Source of the DNA: Methanobacteriota archaeon
GTDB lineage: Archaea > Altiarchaeota > Altiarchaeia > IMC4 > QMZM01
DNA length: 9,834 bases
NCBI GenBank assembly: GCA_903930485.1
Contig: CAIYYO010000307.1
Coordinates: forward strand, 1 to 9,834
Direction: 5' to 3'
Position 1 is the first letter of the stretch, and the number at the start of each line of letters is the position of its first letter. The position numbers and the translations under genes were made by a program. This document shows positions 7,246 through 9,834 of this stretch, piece after piece. The notes under the pieces were generated by a model. It made no database searches. It was given only the letters and a program-made list of their open reading frames with translations, and had not been told where the DNA came from.

Positions 7246-7271
7246 TATTTCTGATATTTTTAATAAACAAA

Positions 7272-7421
7272 ATGACGTACGTATGCATGGAATGCGGGAA
7301 CGACGTGGAATACGACTACCTCATACAGCACAAGCTTAAATGCACGAAGTGCCGGGAGAAGAGGTCGAACATCTGGGTGAAAAAGAACAAGGGAAGCCCG
7401 AGGATGGTCCAGGCGAAATAA
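7272..7421 (+). CDS. rpoP: DNA-directed RNA polymerase subunit P (Rpb12/RpoP-like)
   Basis: Small zinc-binding RNA polymerase subunit, 49 residues from MTYVCMEC. CMEC (5-8) and CTKC (24-27) make the paired CxxC zinc site of the family. Position between eL43 and Pcc1 is exactly that of archaeal rpoP. The part after the second knuckle (REKRSNIWVKKN plus a further tail) departs from the usual short ILFK-R-P ending, and the spacer between knuckles is somewhat long, so the identity leans on context as well as on motifs. The frame is open upstream to 7152 inside rpl37ae, but the start at 7272 is chosen because it avoids a 94-base overlap and gives the family length. Confidence 0.8.
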   Translation: MTYVCMECGNDVEYDYLIQHKLKCTKCREKRSNIWVKKNKGSPRMVQAK

Positions 7422-7440
7422 AGCACCTCCCGGCATCCGG

Positions 7441-7758
7441 ATGAACCGACTAACAGTCCTGCTCGAGATCCCGAAAGACGCGGCCGAAACGTGCTGCAAC
7501 GCCGTCGGGATAGAAGCCGGAAGCGCTGCCCTACAGCGCGCCAGCGTGAAACTGGCCTACGAGGATAACGGCCTTTTAGTAGACATAAGCGCCCAGGACC
7601 TGAGTTCTATGAGAGCGGCGCTGAACACCTACCTGAGGTGGGTCGGCATGTGCGTCGACCTCACCAGGGGAAAAAAAATAAAATGGATCAACAAATACCA
7701 AAACAGCTTCAGGACAAGCTGGCTCAGTTCCAGACTTTGCAAAACCAGCTACAGCTGA
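7441..7758 (+). CDS. pcc1: KEOPS complex subunit Pcc1
   Basis: Dimerising subunit of KEOPS, which makes the t6A37 modification of ANN-decoding tRNAs. The beta-alpha-beta-beta-alpha pattern of Pcc1 is visible: TVLLEIP strand, a helix, the SVKLAYEDNGLLVDISAQD beta hairpin, then the helix DLSSMRAALNTYLRW with the hallmark R-A-N-YLRW. Pcc1 proteins normally end soon after this helix (about 75-85 residues). Here the frame continues to 105 residues, and the last 24 or so codons overlap pfdB in another frame, giving a polar tail (WINKYQNSFRTSWLS) of no family resemblance. Gene order matches archaeal clusters. Confidence 0.82.
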   Translation: MNRLTVLLEIPKDAAETCCNAVGIEAGSAALQRASVKLAYEDNGLLVDISAQDLSSMRAALNTYLRWVGMCVDLTRGKKIKWINKYQNSFRTSWLSSRLCKTSYS

Positions 7759-8036
7759 CCTCGATGCAGAAGCAGCAGTATTTTCTTCAATCCGCAGAGA
7801 TAGACAACGCGCTGAAAGCCCTTGAAGAATCCTCCGGGGAAAAGGTCTACAGGAGCGCAGGACCGCTCCTCATAGAGACCACCAAGGACGCGTCCGAGAA
7901 GAAGCTGAAAGAGGACAAAGAATTGTCGGAAACAAGGGTCAAGATGCTCGAAAAGCAGGAAAAGAAGATGATAGAGAAGCTCGACGAGCTGCGTACCGAG
8001 ATACAGGGCATGATGAAGCCTCCGGGAAGCTCCTGA
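7683..8036 (+). CDS. pfdB: Prefoldin beta subunit
   Basis: Subunit of the cytosolic hexameric prefoldin chaperone, which passes unfolded proteins to the thermosome. At 117 residues it has family length. A Gln-rich N-terminal coiled coil (about 1-50) leads into the beta-hairpin region VYRSAGPLLIETTKD (about 56-70), followed by a charged C-terminal coiled coil and a short GMMKPPGSS tail. The start MDQQIPKQLQDKL is chosen because the upstream extension of this frame lies inside pcc1 and does not look like prefoldin. AGGGG about 13 bases upstream is a distant possible ribosome site. The gene overlaps pcc1 by 76 bases. Confidence 0.92.
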   Translation: MDQQIPKQLQDKLAQFQTLQNQLQLTSMQKQQYFLQSAEIDNALKALEESSGEKVYRSAGPLLIETTKDASEKKLKEDKELSETRVKMLEKQEKKMIEKLDELRTEIQGMMKPPGSS

Positions 8037-8037
8037 G

Positions 8038-8045
8038 ATATATTC
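8038..8045 (+). promoter_or_regulatory. TATA box candidate for the C/D box sRNA
   Basis: GATATATT lies directly after, and partly touches, the pfdB stop codon. Its centre is about 27 bases before the first C box (8069), so transcription would start almost exactly at the RNA. Alternatively the RNA is processed from the pfdB transcript. Confidence 0.4.
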
Positions 8046-8061
8046 CCGTAGTCCCTATTAT

Positions 8062-8127
8062 TCTATAAGTGATGATACCGACCCAGGCTGAGTCTCGACT
8101 GTGATGATAAGGGTAGCTTCTGAAAAA
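8062..8127 (+). ncRNA. C/D box guide sRNA (rRNA 2'-O-methylation), two guides
   Basis: All four boxes are perfect: C GUGAUGA (8069-8075), D' CUGA (8088-8091), C' GUGAUGA (8101-8107), D CUGA (8120-8123). Both guides, UACCGACCCAGG (8076-8087) and UAAGGGUAGCUU (8108-8119), are exactly 12 bases, the preferred archaeal spacing set by L7Ae, Nop5 and fibrillarin. The D'-C' spacer is nine bases. The D guide is complementary to AAGCUACCCU, which as I recall occurs in archaeal 23S rRNA just before GGGAUAACAG of the peptidyl transferase region. The base opposite the fifth guide position (A8115) would be U, about U2438 in E. coli numbering. The D' guide would direct methylation of a G within CCUGGGUCGG; I cannot place that target. 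The 3' end abuts the stop of the opposite-strand kinase gene. Ends are approximate. Confidence 0.9.
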
Positions 8128-8129
8128 CG

Positions 8130-8687
8130 TCACTTAAGCCTCTTCGCAAGGATCGCGTCGATCTTCGAGTACAGGCTGTAGACCGTCCCGTCATTCTCTA
8201 TCACGTAGTCTGCGGCCTTCTTTATTTCTGGCAGTTGCTTCTCGGTCTCTCTCGATCCGGCTTTGACGAAGTCCTTGAAGCTCAGGGAGGCTTCGCCTTT
8301 TTCCGATCGCGCGACCGCCCGCTTGTACCGGACTTCTTCCGGCGCATCTATGAACAGTAGAACGTTGTTTTCAAGGGTCCTCAGCATCGCTACCTCGTTC
8401 GGGTAACGTATCCCGTCCACGACCACGATATCGGCAGGGCATGCCTCAAGGTCTTTACGGAAGGCGTTGACTACGACGTCGTCGCCGAATGACCTACGCA
8501 AGCATTCGCCCAGGGTCTGAAGGTTCCCGCGTTCGTTCGGAAGGTGCAGCCTGCCGAGGACGTCCGTCAATATCTGTGAGTAACGCAATTGCGCCGCCCC
8601 GTATTTGACGCATATGTGGTCGCTTGCCGCGGTTTTTCCCGAGCCTATCGCACCCGCGAGGCCTATGACGTTTTTCATTCTTGACAT
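8130..8687 (-). CDS. P-loop nucleotide kinase (dephospho-CoA/dNMP kinase-like)
   Basis: Soluble phosphotransferase of the NMP-kinase superfamily, 185 residues. Walker A is GAIGSGKT (12-19); the strand-2/Walker B region is DIVVVDGIRYPNEV (86-99), a motif common in dNMP kinases and related proteins. APEEVRYKRAVAR (115-127) resembles the LID arginines, and ADYVIENDG (159-167) is the usual late strand with the Asn-Asp pair seen in dephospho-CoA kinases. The substrate cannot be read from the sequence. Archaea make CoA with an unrelated dephospho-CoA kinase, so a nucleotide or housekeeping role is more likely. Start at 8687 or at Met4 (8678); both fit the TATA box at 8716-8723. It is divergent from the topoisomerase gene and tail-to-tail with the sRNA. 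Confidence 0.78.
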   Translation of the reverse strand: MSRMKNVIGLAGAIGSGKTAASDHICVKYGAAQLRYSQILTDVLGRLHLPNERGNLQTLGECLRRSFGDDVVVNAFRKDLEACPADIVVVDGIRYPNEVAMLRTLENNVLLFIDAPEEVRYKRAVARSEKGEASLSFKDFVKAGSRETEKQLPEIKKAADYVIENDGTVYSLYSKIDAILAKRLK

Positions 8688-8715
8688 AGCCGTATAATCT
8701 ATTTTTACCGGAATC

Positions 8716-8723
8716 TATTTAAT
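8716..8723 (-). promoter_or_regulatory. TATA box of the P-loop kinase gene
   Basis: Reads ATTAAATA on the minus strand, giving a predicted transcription start near 8694, about seven bases before the ATG. It is the mirror image of the box at 8739-8746 that faces the topoisomerase gene. Confidence 0.5.
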
Positions 8724-8738
8724 AACCCCTGTAGTTCT

Positions 8739-8746
8739 ATTAAATA
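8739..8746 (+). promoter_or_regulatory. TATA box of the topoisomerase gene (leaderless)
   Basis: ATTAAATA lies about 24 bases (centre) before the ATG at 8766, the spacing of an archaeal leaderless transcript. No Shine-Dalgarno site fits, since AAAGGCAAATG places any purine run within four bases of the start. Confidence 0.5.
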
Positions 8747-8765
8747 ACCAAAGAAATAAAGGCAA

Positions 8766-9834
8766 ATGGCTACCCTGATAATAACCGAGAAACCCAACGT
8801 AGCTGAGAGAATCGCGCACGCCATCGGGAAAGGAGAGGAGAGAAGGCTCTCGAAGGATGGCGCTACTTATCACCAGATCAAGGACATATACATCGCTCCC
8901 GCCGTCGGCCACATCTACAGCCTCAAGGAAAAAACCAAAGCCGGCTGGCGCTATCCCGTCTTCGACATCGACTGGGCTCCCAGTTACACCGTCAACAAGA
9001 ATTCCGAGTTCACGAAGAAGTATCTGGAGAACCTACAATACCTTGCCAAGAAGTGCGACACCTTCATCAACGCATGCGACTACGACATAGAGGGCGAAGT
9101 CATTTCATTCAACGTGATAAAGTACGCCTGCGAAGTCGACCCCCTGTCAAGCAAGGTCAGCAGGATGAAGTTCTCGACTCTCACGAACGATGCGATCATT
9201 CACGCCTACGCAAACCAGGAAAAGATAAACAAGGGAATGGCCGAGGCAGGGATAACCAGGCACAAGCTGGACTGGTTCTGGGGGATAAACCTGTCGCGCG
9301 CGCTGACACTTTCAGTCAGAAGAGCCCGCGGATACGTGACCTTAAGCATCGGCCGCGTACAGGGACCGACATTGCGGATACTCGCTTCAAGAGAAGACAA
9401 GATACACGCATTCAAGAGCGAGAAATACTGGGAGGTAGAGATGATCTCCCTCAAGAACGCCGACAAGATAAGCGCATTGCACGCTCTCGACAAGATATTC
9501 GAGAACGGCAAGGCAGAGGAGATAAAGAAGAAATGCGGCGACAAGGCCGTCGTAAAAGACGTCAAGAAAAGGAGCGAAGAACAAGCCCCCCCGACGCCAT
9601 TCGACCTGACGACGCTTCAAACGGAAGCATACAAGCAGCTCTCCATCGACCCGAGGCGGACGCTGGAAGTCGCACAGGAACTCTACACGAGCGCCTACAT
9701 CAGCTACCCGAGGACGTCTAGCCAGCGGCTGCCCGAAGGCATAGAGTATGCAAAAATCATAAAGAGCCTCGGCTCAATCAAGGAATCCAAAGACTCTGCG
9801 AACCTGCTGCTCGCGAAAAAGAAGCTCAAGCCCA
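8766..9834 (+). CDS. topA: DNA topoisomerase I (type IA), archaeal, partial (C-terminus off the window)
   Basis: Relaxes negatively supercoiled DNA through a 5'-phosphotyrosyl intermediate. The 356 codons present cover the Toprim domain and most of the cleavage core. The Toprim starts at LIITEKPNVA (Glu8) and has the metal site DYDIEGE (105-111, DxDxxGE). GITRHKLDWFWGINLSRALT (162-181) and LSIGRVQGPTL (193-203) are conserved core segments, and the active-site tyrosine is Tyr314 in YISYPRTSSQ. No helicase module precedes it, so it is not reverse gyrase; a topoisomerase III-like naming is possible. The zinc-finger C-terminus, if any, lies outside. Confidence 0.95.
   Translation, partial: MATLIITEKPNVAERIAHAIGKGEERRLSKDGATYHQIKDIYIAPAVGHIYSLKEKTKAGWRYPVFDIDWAPSYTVNKNSEFTKKYLENLQYLAKKCDTFINACDYDIEGEVISFNVIKYACEVDPLSSKVSRMKFSTLTNDAIIHAYANQEKINKGMAEAGITRHKLDWFWGINLSRALTLSVRRARGYVTLSIGRVQGPTLRILASREDKIHAFKSEKYWEVEMISLKNADKISALHALDKIFENGKAEEIKKKCGDKAVVKDVKKRSEEQAPPTPFDLTTLQTEAYKQLSIDPRRTLEVAQELYTSAYISYPRTSSQRLPEGIEYAKIIKSLGSIKESKDSANLLLAKKKLKP

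Noticed and set aside
7152..7271. Longer RpoP start within rpl37ae
   Set aside because: It would add 40 residues unlike the family and overlap eL43 by 94 bases; the start at 7272 gives the normal zinc-ribbon N-terminus.
9053..9721. Plus-strand 222-codon frame rich in Arg and Gln
   Set aside because: It is an out-of-frame reading of topA, whose own frame holds the Toprim and catalytic tyrosine motifs.
1..9834. CRISPR arrays, insertion sequences, integration sites, defence systems
   Set aside because: No regularly spaced repeats, transposase motifs or terminal inverted repeats were found; the content is housekeeping plus one surface gene.

Overview
The window reads as archaeal chromosomal DNA. 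The AspRS is of the archaeal type, the run eL43 - RpoP - Pcc1 - prefoldin beta is a classical archaeal order, TATA boxes lie where archaeal or leaderless transcripts need them, Shine-Dalgarno sites are scarce, and there is a textbook C/D box guide RNA. Coding DNA is moderately GC-rich with frequent AGG and ATA codons, while intergenic DNA is AT-rich. A DPANN-type or other uncultivated lineage is possible, but the sequence does not fix the phylum.

Layout. 1-3423 (minus) is one uninterrupted reading frame of at least 1141 codons, running off the left edge: a secreted, sequon-rich surface protein with two internal membrane segments. 3424-3894 is AT-rich, with a compact GC-rich island (about 3607-3780) that folds well on paper, follows a TATA box and looks like an unclassified structured RNA. 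3895-6930 (plus) holds aspS, a two-TM/RCK potassium channel and a UDP-glucuronate decarboxylase-type SDR. 6997-8036 (plus) is the information-processing cluster rpl37ae, rpoP, pcc1, pfdB. 8069-8123 is a C/D box sRNA. 8130-8687 (minus) is a small P-loop kinase. 8766-9834 (plus) is the 5' part of a type IA topoisomerase, divergent from the kinase across a near-symmetrical double promoter.

How the genes fit together. AspRS carries His25 and Pro84, the pair associated with non-discriminating enzymes, so the organism probably makes Asn-tRNA(Asn) by transamidation. The eL43-to-prefoldin block joins ribosome, RNA polymerase, tRNA t6A modification (KEOPS) and protein folding. The sRNA beside it carries a guide that matches, from memory, the 23S rRNA near the peptidyl transferase centre. 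The SDR would supply UDP-xylose for glycans and the surface protein carries dense N-glycosylation sequons, but a link between them is only inference.

I see no mobile element, CRISPR array, tRNA or rRNA gene. The least explained items are the putative RNA at 3607-3780 and the architecture of the surface protein.
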